A DNA stretch of 64,000 nt from JBDHBD01 sp039586095 (GCA_039586095.1 JBDHLB010000034.1:5715-69714), one strand, 5' to 3'; positions 1-9,004 are shown, numbered from the stretch's first letter. Numbers and translations: made by a program. The notes: generated by a model from the letters alone, not told the origin.

Positions 1-862
1 ACCCGGGATCGGCGGAAGACCGCGGCACGGGATCCCAGCTCCACAGCGTTTCTCCCGTTCGAACGTCGAAGCCGCGGATCACGCCCCGCTCGACGTCGAC
101 GCGACGGTTGTCGCCGACCGCCGAGCCCACAACCACGACTTCGTTCACGACGACCGGCGGAGAGGTGACCTCGTACCGTCCCGGGTCCACGGTGCCCACA
201 CCCATCGTCAGGTCTACCTCGCCGGCCACGCCGAAGTCGGGGCAGAGCTCCCCCGTGTCCGCGTCGAGCGCCAGGAGACGGGCATCCAGCGTTCCGAACA
301 CGATGCGGCGCGGGCAGGAGTCCGGCGTGTCCTCGGCGGGCGCTTCCCAGCTTGCGACCCCTCGGGACGTCATGTTCTCGGAGTACGAGAGCGATTTGTC
401 GATCCCCGGATCGTAGGCCCAGAGCTCCTTGCCGGTTTCCGGGTCCAGCGCGATGACTCGACTGAACGGCGTGCTGAAATAGAGCCGCTCGCGGAACAGA
501 ATCGGCGTGGCCTGGAAGGAGGTGCGGGTGGGATACTGGCTTCCGTCCGAGATGTCCCCGGAGCGGTAGGTCCAAGCGACCTCGAGGGCGCGCACGTTGT
601 CGGGGGTGATCTGCGTAAGCGGAGAGTAGCGGTGGCCCCCCTGGTTGCCGCCGTAATACGGCCAGCTCGCGGTGGGTCCCGAGTAGTCGACCGTCACCTT
701 CAGCGGTCGAGAATTCCAGGCGATCCGGAGGGACAGCAGGACCACCACCGCCGCGGTGGCCAAAAGGATCGCTCGTCGCGGGCCTCGCGGGCGTCCACCT
801 TCGCGTTCTGGCGCGCCTTCCGCACGGTGCTTTTCAGGCTGCCCCGACTCGGCTCTCTTCAC
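1..862 (-). CDS. PQQ-dependent dehydrogenase (quinoprotein), N-terminal part; gene runs off the window
   Basis: Periplasmic quinoprotein alcohol/glucose dehydrogenase family; such enzymes pass electrons from an alcohol or sugar to the respiratory chain. The frame is open from a GTG at 862 to the window edge, about 287 residues. After a basic N-terminus there is one membrane anchor (about residues 32-50). Next comes the family opening with WPYYGGNQGGHRYSPL, then AWTYRSGD and ALDPETGKELWAYDP, and near the edge DVRTGETLWSWDP, which are typical PQQ beta-propeller blades. An AGGAGGAGG Shine-Dalgarno lies 9 bases before the GTG. The substrate cannot be told because the active-site half is outside the window. 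Confidence 0.88.
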   Translation of the reverse strand, partial: MKRAESGQPEKHRAEGAPEREGGRPRGPRRAILLATAAVVVLLSLRIAWNSRPLKVTVDYSGPTASWPYYGGNQGGHRYSPLTQITPDNVRALEVAWTYRSGDISDGSQYPTRTSFQATPILFRERLYFSTPFSRVIALDPETGKELWAYDPGIDKSLSYSENMTSRGVASWEAPAEDTPDSCPRRIVFGTLDARLLALDADTGELCPDFGVAGEVDLTMGVGTVDPGRYEVTSPPVVVNEVVVVGSAVGDNRRVDVERGVIRGFDVRTGETLWSWDPVPRSSADPG

Positions 863-1316
863 CGGATTCAACCTCCTCCTTCGGTCAAGGGTGCAACCCG
901 TATTGTCCTCGCGCAAACCCGTCCCGCCTGGCGGGTTTCCAAATGCAACGGATGGCACCGTCTTCCATGATCCCCCGACGATGGATCCAGCCGACCGGAA
1001 GTCGCCAGCTGCGTGGATATGACGTCAGGTTCCACGGAGAAAAAAGGTTCCAACGGAGATAAAGATGTCAAATGCGAAATCGAGCCCCGGCTGGGTGGAC
1101 ATCGTGGCGCGAGAGTTCAGATCGGCAAACACGAGAAACAGCGGACCGAACGCCGAAAAGGTCGGATAGCTCGCAAGGCGCGGAAGTTGCGGAAACACGG
1201 CCCGCGTGTGCGCGATCGAGGCTGTCGCTCTACACAGGATCCCGCGGTCGAGCCATTGGGCCTTACACTGCCCCGTTGGTCCACGAGCCATACTCAAGCG
1301 CGTTCAGGAGGTTCGA
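863..1316. other. Intergenic region of about 450 bp between divergent genes
   Basis: This lies between the start of the quinoprotein dehydrogenase and the start of the NTF2-like lipoprotein. Short open frames on both strands lack family motifs and ribosome binding sites, so I call no gene. It must hold both promoters, but I could not pick a convincing -35/-10 pair. A small CCCGC/GCGGG hairpin followed by TTT near 929-945 is too weak to call a terminator. Confidence 0.5.
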
Positions 1317-2318
1317 ATGAAGATGCTCCGCGTCATCGACGGACTGCTCGTTCTCGTCGTGCTGTCGGCCGCTTGCGGCCGGGCCGAGGATCCGGAGCGC
1401 GCCGGGGAAGAGGCGGTGGAGACCGCGGACGAAGCGACGACCACAGTCGGCGAAGAGCCCGATCCGGCTTCCGTGCGACAGCAGATCTTGGACCTGTCGG
1501 ACGAATGGACCGCGCAGCTGAGGACGTCCGCGGTCGAAGGCGTGGTGGGTCTCTATACAGCCAACGGCGTTGCCATGCCGCCCTATCAGCAGGCGGTGGC
1601 CGGCCAGGAGAATCTGGTCGGCTACTTCGAATCGTTCTTCGGCCGAGGTGTGGACCAATTTCAGATGAACACCGATGCCGTGACGGTTGCGGGGGATTAC
1701 GCCTTCGTGCGCGGTACGTACTCGCTCCGCGCCCCGTTGGAAGAAGGCGGAGAAGCCGTTCTGCAAACGGGCAAGTGGGCGTCGATCGATCAGCGGCAGG
1801 AGAACGGGGCCTGGAAGATCGTGGGCAATCTGTGGAACACGGATGCTCCTCCGCCGGGCGTGTCTGCCATGCAGATCCCGCGGTACGGTGCCACTCCGAC
1901 CAAGGCGGATCCGCTGTGCGTGGAGAGCCTGGAAGGGCTGGACGTCGCGTTCGATGAAACATTCTCGGACGGCGATCTGGCGGACCTCCTGGCGATTCAC
2001 GCCGACGACGCGATTCGCATGCCGCCCGAGATGGGCCCGATCGCGGGCAAGAAAGAACTGGCGGGGTACTTCGGATTCTACCTGACCTCGTTTCCGACGC
2101 GCGACCTCACGCTCTCGCAGGCGGGCAGGGTCGTGTCCGCGGATGTCGGCTCGACGTGGGGTCAGTACCAGCTGACGTACACGCCGCCGTCGGGCGAAGC
2201 GGTGTCGGACCGGGGCAAGTACATGGGCGTAGGCCACCGGACCGCGGATGGCTGCTGGGTGCTCGACTGGGCGATCTGGAACAGCGACGCACCACCCGCG
2301 GTGGCCACCGACGCCTGA
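1317..2318 (+). CDS. Lipoprotein with two tandem NTF2-like (DUF4440/SnoaL-type) domains
   Basis: Predicted envelope lipoprotein of 333 residues. The start is the ATG at 1317 because AGGAGG sits just upstream; the frame stays open further upstream without support. The signal peptide ends in the lipobox LSAAC (Cys20). Two copies of a roughly 120-residue NTF2-like fold follow. Both carry the same landmarks: a helix with Y or H in a position such as LYTANGVAMPP or IHADDAIRMPP, then GYF, then a C-terminal WK or WV strand ending in WNTDAPP or WNSDAPP. The repeated closing motif shows internal duplication. Members of this superfamily bind small molecules or act as isomerases; the ligand here is unknown. 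Confidence 0.8.
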   Translation: MKMLRVIDGLLVLVVLSAACGRAEDPERAGEEAVETADEATTTVGEEPDPASVRQQILDLSDEWTAQLRTSAVEGVVGLYTANGVAMPPYQQAVAGQENLVGYFESFFGRGVDQFQMNTDAVTVAGDYAFVRGTYSLRAPLEEGGEAVLQTGKWASIDQRQENGAWKIVGNLWNTDAPPPGVSAMQIPRYGATPTKADPLCVESLEGLDVAFDETFSDGDLADLLAIHADDAIRMPPEMGPIAGKKELAGYFGFYLTSFPTRDLTLSQAGRVVSADVGSTWGQYQLTYTPPSGEAVSDRGKYMGVGHRTADGCWVLDWAIWNSDAPPAVATDA

Positions 2319-2331
2319 GGCCCCGCAGGGT

Positions 2332-2757
2332 TTACAGCGGCCAGTCGCGCAGGATGCGCTCGGTTTCCTCGGCGTGCCCGCTCTCGTCGCGCACCATGTC
2401 CTCCAGCTGAACCTGGAGACCCTTGTCGCCGTAGGCCTCGGCCTCTTCGGCTCGCGCGGAGTAATCGGCAATCGCCTGTCGCTCGGCCGCGAGGACGGCC
2501 GCCACCATCTCCTTGTTGGTCGTGGCCTCCGGAACCGGACGCGAGACGGTCGTCGGCTCGCCGCCCAGCGCAACGATCTTGTTGGCCAGGAATTGCGCAT
2601 GGCCCTGCTCGTCGGGCACCTCCGCAAGGAAGAACTGGGCGAGCTGGGGTCGATACGGTCCCGTCACTTTCGCGGCATACGTGATGTATTGCGTGATGGC
2701 GCTCAGCTCGCCGGCCAGATCCTCGTTCAAGTTCGCGATGAGCGTGTCCTTGTCCAC
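2332..2757 (-). CDS. Ferritin-like diiron protein (bacterioferritin/Dps-type fold)
   Basis: Four-helix ferritin-like protein of 141 residues, probably cytosolic iron storage or peroxide protection. The diiron ligand pattern is complete: Glu17 (AGELSAI), Glu50 and His53 (EQGH), Glu92 (AERQAI), Glu125 and His128 (ESGH). The start is a GTG at 2757 with AGGGAAGGA upstream. It is convergent with the preceding lipoprotein gene. It sits only about 60 bases after the point where an amidohydrolase gene has been cut off, so it may have arrived with the rearrangement that removed that gene's 3' end. Confidence 0.85.
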   Translation of the reverse strand: MDKDTLIANLNEDLAGELSAITQYITYAAKVTGPYRPQLAQFFLAEVPDEQGHAQFLANKIVALGGEPTTVSRPVPEATTNKEMVAAVLAAERQAIADYSARAEEAEAYGDKGLQVQLEDMVRDESGHAEETERILRDWPL

Positions 2758-2815
2758 TGTCTGATCCTTCCCTCAAGGTGTCGTATCCGGCTACGGAGAA
2801 GATAGCTTGCGTCCT

Positions 2816-3439
2816 GAAGGCGGACACGCGCAACGGGACACCGTGGGCGAGGGAAACGAGCTGGGGAGCCAGGGCAGGATCGAGACCGGATCGTCCAAAG
2901 TACACCGGATCGTCACGTCGCTGATCGAACTCCTCGGAGTGCTCGCTCATCAGTTTGAGGAAGTCGGGCTGCGTGTCCAGGATCTCCGGCCATGCCTGCT
3001 CCAGCTCATCGGCGGATCGCACTACGAAGTAGGCGTCACCATCGAGCTCTTCGACCGTCGCCTCGATACCTCCCGGCTGGGTCACCAGGCTGTCGAAAGA
3101 CTGTCGGTAACGAGCCAGGCTGCCATGGTTCATCACCTAGAACACGCCGTCGCCGAGCAACTCGGCCGAGGCTTCCGCTGTCCTGTGGGGCGACCTGGGG
3201 CGGTGCATGTGCGCCTCACCGAACGGGGGCACGACGTATCCACCCTGGAGATCGATCAGTGAATCGACCCGGCTTGGCCGCTCCGAACGCAGCACTTCGT
3301 CGACCGCATACATCTTCGCTGCCTCGAATCCCGATCCGGTATACCACACCCCGTTGGCCACCTCGTAAGCGACGCCGGGCTCCGGAACAGGGGGACCGGC
3401 ACAGGCGCCCAGCAGGAGGGCCGCTGCTACAATTCGCAC
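2816..3439 (-). pseudogene. Amidohydrolase-family lipoprotein, broken by an in-frame TAG and 3' truncation
   Basis: The frame starts at GTG 3439 with a lipoprotein signal (LLLGAC). It continues with the amidohydrolase metal-site opening GGYVVPPFGEAHMH. It then stops at TAG (3137-3139), within what should read DGVFYVMN. The same frame continues at once with family-like sequence through YFGRSGLDPAL and AHGVPLRVSA. At about 2816 similarity ends, before the remaining metal-binding His and Asp residues. Intact relatives are over 400 residues long, so more than half the enzyme is gone. This is a decaying remnant; restart at GTG 3136 could make a peptide but not an active hydrolase. Confidence 0.75.
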
Positions 3440-3539
3440 GTCTCACCCGAGTCGTTCGCGGGGAACAGCCTCCACCGGATTCAGAAGATTCAGAATAGGA
3501 TTGTCACGGGCGGGTAAATGGCTGGCTCAGCCCATGCCC

Positions 3540-3568
3540 TTGCACGCCTCGGTCAGGTGCTGTAAATG
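3540..3568 (+). promoter_or_regulatory. Possible sigma-70 promoter for the cytochrome oxidase cassette
   Basis: TTGCAC (3540-3545), a 17-base spacer and TAAATG (3563-3568) lie about 85 bases before the first gene of the oxidase cassette. The -35 matches well and the -10 is weak, so this is tentative. Confidence 0.3.
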
Positions 3569-3651
3569 AGGGGCCGTCCGGGTCGATGAGACCATGCGCT
3601 CACGCCGGCTCACACCGGTGGGCGTCGAACAGGCGTCGAAACGGAGGTTTG

Positions 3652-3915
3652 ATGGCCTCACCGCAGACTGATCCCGCTCCACCCCAGCGTGGTATAGCAA
3701 GCACGAAATTGCTGGGCCTCATGACCCTGTTCGTGATCATCGGGGTTCCGATGGTCTTCTTTATCTGGCGTTTCGTCAACGATCTGCTGATGGGCCGGGT
3801 GGTCGCGAGCCACGCGCTCGTGGCGCTCGTGCTTCTGGTCGTCTTCGTGCTCTACATGCGCATCGTCGCTCGACACGTGCGCAAGTGGGAGACGGAGCCC
3901 GATACATCTACCTGA
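3652..3915 (+). CDS. Small two-helix membrane protein at the head of the ba3 oxidase cassette
   Basis: The protein has 87 residues. The ATG at 3652 is chosen because CGGAGG lies just upstream, whereas the longer frame has none. A short polar N-terminus is followed by two hydrophobic segments (about residues 20-40 and 50-70) and a basic C-terminal tail. I do not recognise a family. It lies about 100 bases before subunit IIa on the same strand, so it is likely an accessory or assembly protein of the oxidase. That role comes from position only. Confidence 0.65.
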   Translation: MASPQTDPAPPQRGIASTKLLGLMTLFVIIGVPMVFFIWRFVNDLLMGRVVASHALVALVLLVVFVLYMRIVARHVRKWETEPDTST

Positions 3916-4013
3916 CGGCAGGCGATCGCTGCGATCCCGAATGTTCGCAGCGGAGCAGCCGCCGTCGCTCTCTCGATCATCGCAAGCCAGAGGTTTGACA
4001 GCAGGAGGTCTCG

Positions 4014-4190
4014 ATGACGGAAGAAGTCACCGGAGCCGGCTCGGCGCATACCGAGGATGAGCCTCGAGAGGCTCGACTGGCGCCGGAAGAGGAGCCCGTC
4101 ACGGCGGGCACTCTGTTCATAATGATGCTCTTCCTCATGGCGCTCGGCGCCATGTGGGGCCTCATGTACCTGACCCTCCTCGAACGGTAG
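4014..4190 (+). CDS. cbaD: ba3-type cytochrome c oxidase subunit IIa (small single-helix subunit)
   Basis: The protein has 58 residues. The ATG at 4014 has an AGGAGG six bases upstream. About 28 acidic residues are followed by a single transmembrane helix rich in Met, Leu and Phe (GTLFIMMLFLMALGAMWGLM). The gene stops 4 bases before the subunit II start. In Thermus-type ba3 oxidases a tiny one-helix subunit IIa precedes subunits II and I in the same order, which is the basis for the call. Confidence 0.78.
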   Translation: MTEEVTGAGSAHTEDEPREARLAPEEEPVTAGTLFIMMLFLMALGAMWGLMYLTLLER

Positions 4191-4194
4191 TGGA

Positions 4195-4662
4195 ATGAAG
4201 GTCGAAAAGTACGAGAAGGCGTTTCTGTGGCTGGGTGGTCTGATGCTGATCGTGTTCATGATCGCGCTGACCATCTCTTCGGTCGCGATGGGCATCCACC
4301 TGCCGGGGCGTGGCGGCGAGATCGACCCCGCAACGGCGGCTACCACGCCTCCCTTCGACGAGCCCGGGGTCCGCGAGATCGGGCCCGGCCAGTACGAAGT
4401 GGTGCTGATAGGGCAGGCGTGGTTCTTCAACCCGGCGGAGATCCGGGTGCCGGTCGGCTCAGAGGTGACGTTCGTCGCCACGACGGTGGATGTGATCCAC
4501 GGCATCGCCGTCGAGGGGACTCGGGTGAATATGATGCTCATCCCCGGCCAAGTTGCCCGAAACACTTACCGCTTCAACAGGCGGGGTGAATTCAACCTGG
4601 TCTGCCATGAGTACTGCGGCGCCGGCCACCACCTCATGTCCGGAAAGGTGATCGTAGAATGA
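4195..4662 (+). CDS. cbaB: ba3-type cytochrome c oxidase subunit II (CuA subunit)
   Basis: This subunit takes electrons from cytochrome c through the dinuclear CuA centre and passes them to subunit I. It has 155 residues. One N-terminal transmembrane helix (about residues 10-34) anchors a periplasmic cupredoxin domain. CuA ligands are visible: His in DVIHGI, and the C-terminal cluster CHEYCGAGHHLM with two Cys, one His and one Met. A single membrane helix instead of two is typical of the ba3 (B-type) branch. Its 3' end overlaps the subunit I start by four bases (ATGA), so translation is likely coupled. Confidence 0.93.
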   Translation: MKVEKYEKAFLWLGGLMLIVFMIALTISSVAMGIHLPGRGGEIDPATAATTPPFDEPGVREIGPGQYEVVLIGQAWFFNPAEIRVPVGSEVTFVATTVDVIHGIAVEGTRVNMMLIPGQVARNTYRFNRRGEFNLVCHEYCGAGHHLMSGKVIVE

Positions 4663-6326
4663 ACACGACCGTCGTTTCCGATCCGACCGGCTTCGAGTTA
4701 CCGCAGTCTCAGCGGCGTTTCCTCCGCTGGACGATCTACATCGGGTATTTCGCGCTCGTGGCGGGTGTGGCGCACGGGCTGGCGCAGGCCCTGTCGTACG
4801 CCAACATCAACATCCTCGAGAACTTCCCGCGACTGCGCAGCTACTATCAGGGCCTGAGCGTGCACGGCGTGATGAACGCGCTCGTCCTCACGTTCGCCTT
4901 TTCCAACGCGTTCCTTCCCCTGATGACGGCGCGCTCACTGGGCCGTCAGCTGATCGGCTGGTTGACCCAAACCACGTTCTGGACGTTGCTGATCGGGGTG
5001 ATCCTGACCGGGTACGCGCTGGTCACCGACCAGGCCAGCGTGTTGTACACCTCGTACTCGCCGCTTCAGGCGCACTGGACGTACTACCTCGGATTGGCGC
5101 TTGTCGTGGTCAGCACCTACCTGGCGTCCGCCAACATGTACGTGATCCTCGCACGCTGGCGTCGGGACAACCGGGGGGAGCGGATTCCGCTGCTCGCGTT
5201 CATCTCGGTGCTCACGTACGCCATGTGGAACCTGGCCTCGCTGGGGATCGTCGTGCTGTTCCTCGGCTTCCTGCTGCCCTGGTCGGTGGGCCTGATCGAG
5301 AAGATCGACCCGCTGCTCAACCGGACGCTGTTCTGGTTCACGGGACACGCGATCGTCTACGCCTGGCTGCTCCCGGCCTATGTGTCCTGGTACGCGATCG
5401 TTCCACGACAGGCGGGCGGCAAGCTGGTGAGCGATCCGCTCGCCCGGCTCGTGTTCGTGATGTTCCTGCTCCTCTCGATTCCGACCGGCTTCCACCACCA
5501 GTACACGGATCCGGGGATTCCCGAGGGAATGAAGGCGTTGCACGGCGTGCTCACGTTCGGCGTGTTTTACCCGAGCCTGGCGACGGCCTTCACAGTGGTC
5601 GCGGCGCTCGAGATGGGTGGACGGAAGGCGGGAGGCCGCGGCCTGCTGGGCTGGCTGCGCAAGCTGCCGTGGGGCGATCCGTCGCTGGTCGCGCAGATCC
5701 TCGCCATGTTCGGCTTCGTGTTCGGCGGGATCACAGGCCTGATCAACGCCAGCTTCACGGTCAACCAGGTCGTCCACAACACGGCATGGATTCCGGGGCA
5801 TTTCCACCTCACCGTGGGCACGGCTGTCGCGCTCACGTTGATGGGCGTGGCCTATTGGATCATCCCGTACCTCACGGATCGCAAGCTGTGGGGTCGCCGG
5901 ATCGCGCTCGCTCAGGCGTGGCTCTGGATCATCGGCGTCATGATCATGGCGCGCGGGTTGATCTCCGGCGGACTGGAGGGCATGCCGCGTCGCATCTTCC
6001 GGGTGGCCGCCAACTACACCAACGAGTCGTGGGAGCTGGCCGGGATCCTGAGCGGTATAGGCGGAACGATCATGACGGTGAGCGGAATTCTGTTCTTCAT
6101 CGTCATCGTGATGACCGTGTTCTTCGGAAAGAAGGGCGAGGGTCCAAAAGATATCCCGATCACCGAGACGCTCTTGCCCCCGACACGCTCGGGCTGGGAC
6201 GTGAAGCTGGACAAGATCGGGTTTTGGATGGTCATGGCGATCGTGCTGGTGGTGATCGCGTACGGCCCGTTCTTCGTGCTCTACCTGCCGCCAAACATGG
6301 TGTCGCCGGGCTTCCTGTTCTACTGA
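4659..6326 (+). CDS. cbaA: ba3-type cytochrome c oxidase subunit I (B-family heme-copper oxygen reductase)
   Basis: Catalytic subunit that reduces O2 and pumps protons. It has 555 residues and about 13 membrane helices. All metal ligands are present: His69 (low-spin heme), His230, His279 and His280 (CuB), Tyr234 (expected to crosslink with His230), His381 (heme a3) and His383 (low-spin heme). Each is exactly three less than the Thermus ba3 numbering as I recall it (72, 233, 237, 282, 283, 384, 386), so alignment through the core is gap-free. The start overlaps subunit II. The 3' end overlaps the convergent [2Fe-2S] gene by 7 bases. Confidence 0.95.
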   Translation: MNTTVVSDPTGFELPQSQRRFLRWTIYIGYFALVAGVAHGLAQALSYANINILENFPRLRSYYQGLSVHGVMNALVLTFAFSNAFLPLMTARSLGRQLIGWLTQTTFWTLLIGVILTGYALVTDQASVLYTSYSPLQAHWTYYLGLALVVVSTYLASANMYVILARWRRDNRGERIPLLAFISVLTYAMWNLASLGIVVLFLGFLLPWSVGLIEKIDPLLNRTLFWFTGHAIVYAWLLPAYVSWYAIVPRQAGGKLVSDPLARLVFVMFLLLSIPTGFHHQYTDPGIPEGMKALHGVLTFGVFYPSLATAFTVVAALEMGGRKAGGRGLLGWLRKLPWGDPSLVAQILAMFGFVFGGITGLINASFTVNQVVHNTAWIPGHFHLTVGTAVALTLMGVAYWIIPYLTDRKLWGRRIALAQAWLWIIGVMIMARGLISGGLEGMPRRIFRVAANYTNESWELAGILSGIGGTIMTVSGILFFIVIVMTVFFGKKGEGPKDIPITETLLPPTRSGWDVKLDKIGFWMVMAIVLVVIAYGPFFVLYLPPNMVSPGFLFY

Positions 6327-6874
6327 GCCGGGCTCTCACTGCGGGCCGGGTGCGTACCAGTACCGGGCGCCCGGCACGCATCCAGGATGTCGGCGGGCTT
6401 CACGCCGGTGCGGATCGACTCGGCCGCGAGCTCGACCGCCTCGAAGATCTTCGTGTAGCCCGTGCAGCGGCACAGGTTGCCGGATAGCGCGTGCATGATC
6501 TCGGGTCGTGTGGGCGCCTCGTTATCGAGCAACAATCCGTAGGCGCTGCACAGGATTCCCGGCGTGCAAAAGCCGCACTGGGCACCCCCGCACAGATCGA
6601 ACGCGTCCTGCAGCGGGTGGGGACTCGGACCGTCTGACAGGCCTTCGATCGTGAGAATCTCACGGCCCTCGGCCTCCTGGACCGGCAGGATGCAGGACAG
6701 GTGCGCCTCCCCGTCCAGCAGAACGGTACAGGCGCCGCAGTCGCCCTTGTCGCACCCCTGCTTCGAGCCCGTGAGGCCGAGGACGTACCTCAGCGTCTCG
6801 AGGAGTGTATAGTGCGTCGGTACCGCCACTTCGTGGGTGTCGCCGTTGACGCGCAGGGTCAGGGTTTCTCGCAT
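6320..6874 (-). CDS. [2Fe-2S] small subunit of a xanthine dehydrogenase/CO dehydrogenase-type molybdenum hydroxylase
   Basis: Electron-transfer subunit of a molybdenum hydroxylase (aldehyde, xanthine, isoquinoline or CO type), 184 residues. The plant-type ferredoxin cluster ligands are CDKGDCGAC plus the later Cys in HLSC. The C-terminal helical domain carries CGFCTPG and CRCTGY. The large molybdopterin subunit and the FAD subunit are not in the neighbouring genes, so the partners must be elsewhere. It is convergent with the oxidase subunit I gene. The C-terminal 25 residues (Pro, Ala and Ser rich) extend beyond the usual domain. Confidence 0.9.
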   Translation of the reverse strand: MRETLTLRVNGDTHEVAVPTHYTLLETLRYVLGLTGSKQGCDKGDCGACTVLLDGEAHLSCILPVQEAEGREILTIEGLSDGPSPHPLQDAFDLCGGAQCGFCTPGILCSAYGLLLDNEAPTRPEIMHALSGNLCRCTGYTKIFEAVELAAESIRTGVKPADILDACRAPGTGTHPARSESPAQ

Positions 6875-7069
6875 GATGGCTGGCGGGTCACCGGCGGATC
6901 GTTGTCGTGTCGCTCAGGCTGCCGAATGTTGAGAAGGAGACTAGCTGTGGGCCGCGTGACGGGTCAAGCGAGCCGGTGCCCTGCCGGAAGTACGACGCGA
7001 AGTGGTGGGAAAGGTAATCGGTAGAATGGGAGCGCATCGGTGGCTGCAGAAGGAAGGGCAGGTCCGGTT

Positions 7070-9004
7070 ATGCTGAAGACCTCGGATGTCCGCTGCCGGG
7101 TATCTCGGCTGGCCGCGGCGGCGTGCTTGTGTGCAGGCCTGCTCGGAGCGTCGGGGTCTGGAGCCGGAGGGCAGGAATACGGATCGGAGGGCGTACTGCT
7201 CGACCGCTGGCTGGTCACTCCCTTCGAGTCTGGCGCCGCCCTCGAGTCCGGCGCGGCAGATCCTTTGGCAGGCGAAGCCGGGCAACCGATCTTGCCGGAC
7301 AGGGACGCCGTCGCGGGGCCCGGGTACTGGACCCTCGTACGAGCCGCTCCGGCAACGGGTCCGGCCCCGGGAGCGTGGATCGACCTCGAGCAAGATCTCG
7401 TGGACCGGCCGGCCGGCGGGACGGGACGGGAGATCGCCGGCCCGGGGCTCGCGCACGCGTACCTGCGCTCGCCGACGGACCGAACGCTTCTTCTGTCGAT
7501 TGCCCACTCATCGTGTCGCCGCATCACGGGCTGGCTGAACGGTCAGCCGATCGCCGACCTCGAGTCCGATGGCGTGCCGCCAGAGGGTGACGGGGGAGAT
7601 GCGGCGGACCAGGCGGAGGTGCGGCTCGGCGTCGGATGGAACACGCTGCTGCTCCTCATCTCGGACGGTGACTGCCCGAACCGTCTCGGCGGCTGGCTGC
7701 GGCCGAGCAGTCTTCCTCTCGGTAAGGACGAGGACCCGGTGGGCACCAGCGGTGTTCGGGTGCAGGCTTCGCGTCCGCCCGGAGTGAGAGGATCTCTGCC
7801 CGCGGGCTTTCTCGAGGTCTCCGCGCTCGGGCTGGCGGAAGGACTGGTGTGGGACGCGGGTGCCGAGGATCTCACCGGCAGCCTGAGCGTGCCTATGACC
7901 GCCTGGGGCCGGAGCGCGGGCGCGCCGCCGCCTCTTCCTGTGTCGACGGAAGCTCGGCGCCCCTCGGCGCCGCCTGAGGTAGACCTTTCCGGCGAATGGA
8001 GCCTCCAGGTCTTCGCTCCGCAGGGCCTGGCCAACGCCACCGCCGAGTTGGAGATGACGGAGGATGGATCGCTCACCGGAGAGGTTCGGGGGATGAGGCT
8101 GGGCGGAGATCTCGAGGATGGCTGGGTGAGCGGACGTGACTTTCGCTTCACGATCGACACGGGCCGCCGATCCGTTCGACTGACGTACACGGGCAGCGTG
8201 ACGCCGGCCGGCGATTCGATTCGAGGTACGATCGCGGTCGGCGAGGCGGCCGACTTCGCGTCCAGCTTCCGGGGAACCCGTGCCGATGCCCCCGATGCCC
8301 CGGAGGAAGGCGAGCCCAATGAGACTCCGGCCGAGCCGTCGGCACCCGATGCAGGACGTGGCGGTCGTCAGCCGGACGCTGGACGACCCGGCGGCGGGCC
8401 GCCCGGCGGCTTTCCCGGCCAGCAGAACGACCCTCGGGACGCGCTCATTCGACAACGGCTGTTGCCCCCACCCGAGATTCGATCCCCGGCCCCCGAGGAG
8501 GCGGAGCTGCGGATCGAGGTGGGCGGAGACAGACGCGACACGACGGTCAGCAGCCTCCAGACGGCACGTGCCACAGATCTCACGGTTGCCGTCTCGTTCG
8601 ATGACCTGCGCGAGGCAAGCCTTTCTTCGACGCAGGTGAAGCTTCGACTCGAATGGGGCAGAGAGCGAAGGGAGCTGGCGAGAGACCTCCCGCCCGAGCT
8701 TCTTCTCACCCGACTCCACGCGCCGATCCTTCTGGGCGGCTGGAGCGAGGTCGAAGGGGTCCTCGATGAAGAAGAGCCCACGAGTCGGGTTCTGGTCGGT
8801 ACGTGGCGGATTCCAGACGCTCTCTCGGGCTTCACCCTCGAGCTGCGGACGCAGGAACCGAGCGAGTATCGCCTGGATGGGGAGCCGTTGGCCGGCGAAC
8901 GGAAGGTTCTGTGCTCCCCCTGCCGAGAGGGGGATCGGCTCCACCCGCCAGGGAATGGCTGGACGCGCTGGGGGGTCGAGGGAACCGGCGTTACCTGGAG
9001 CTGA
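7070..9004 (+). CDS. Large secreted protein of unknown function
   Basis: The protein has 644 residues. The ATG at 7070 follows AAGGAAGG, with a GTG at 7040 as an alternative. A signal peptide covers about residues 10-32 and ends near GAGGQ. The middle (about 305-400) holds a compact beta-rich module beginning DLSGEWSLQV and ending SSFRGTRAD. A similar module is often attached to exported hydrolases, but I see no catalytic motif here. A Pro, Gly and Asp rich linker follows (about 405-455). I do not recognise the rest, and the extracytoplasmic location rests on the signal peptide. Confidence 0.7.
   Translation: MLKTSDVRCRVSRLAAAACLCAGLLGASGSGAGGQEYGSEGVLLDRWLVTPFESGAALESGAADPLAGEAGQPILPDRDAVAGPGYWTLVRAAPATGPAPGAWIDLEQDLVDRPAGGTGREIAGPGLAHAYLRSPTDRTLLLSIAHSSCRRITGWLNGQPIADLESDGVPPEGDGGDAADQAEVRLGVGWNTLLLLISDGDCPNRLGGWLRPSSLPLGKDEDPVGTSGVRVQASRPPGVRGSLPAGFLEVSALGLAEGLVWDAGAEDLTGSLSVPMTAWGRSAGAPPPLPVSTEARRPSAPPEVDLSGEWSLQVFAPQGLANATAELEMTEDGSLTGEVRGMRLGGDLEDGWVSGRDFRFTIDTGRRSVRLTYTGSVTPAGDSIRGTIAVGEAADFASSFRGTRADAPDAPEEGEPNETPAEPSAPDAGRGGRQPDAGRPGGGPPGGFPGQQNDPRDALIRQRLLPPPEIRSPAPEEAELRIEVGGDRRDTTVSSLQTARATDLTVAVSFDDLREASLSSTQVKLRLEWGRERRELARDLPPELLLTRLHAPILLGGWSEVEGVLDEEEPTSRVLVGTWRIPDALSGFTLELRTQEPSEYRLDGEPLAGERKVLCSPCREGDRLHPPGNGWTRWGVEGTGVTWS

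Noticed and set aside
1263..2627. 454-codon open frame on the minus strand
   Set aside because: It lies opposite the NTF2-like lipoprotein and the ferritin-like gene, has Arg-rich composition typical of antisense frames in GC-rich DNA, and shows no motif.
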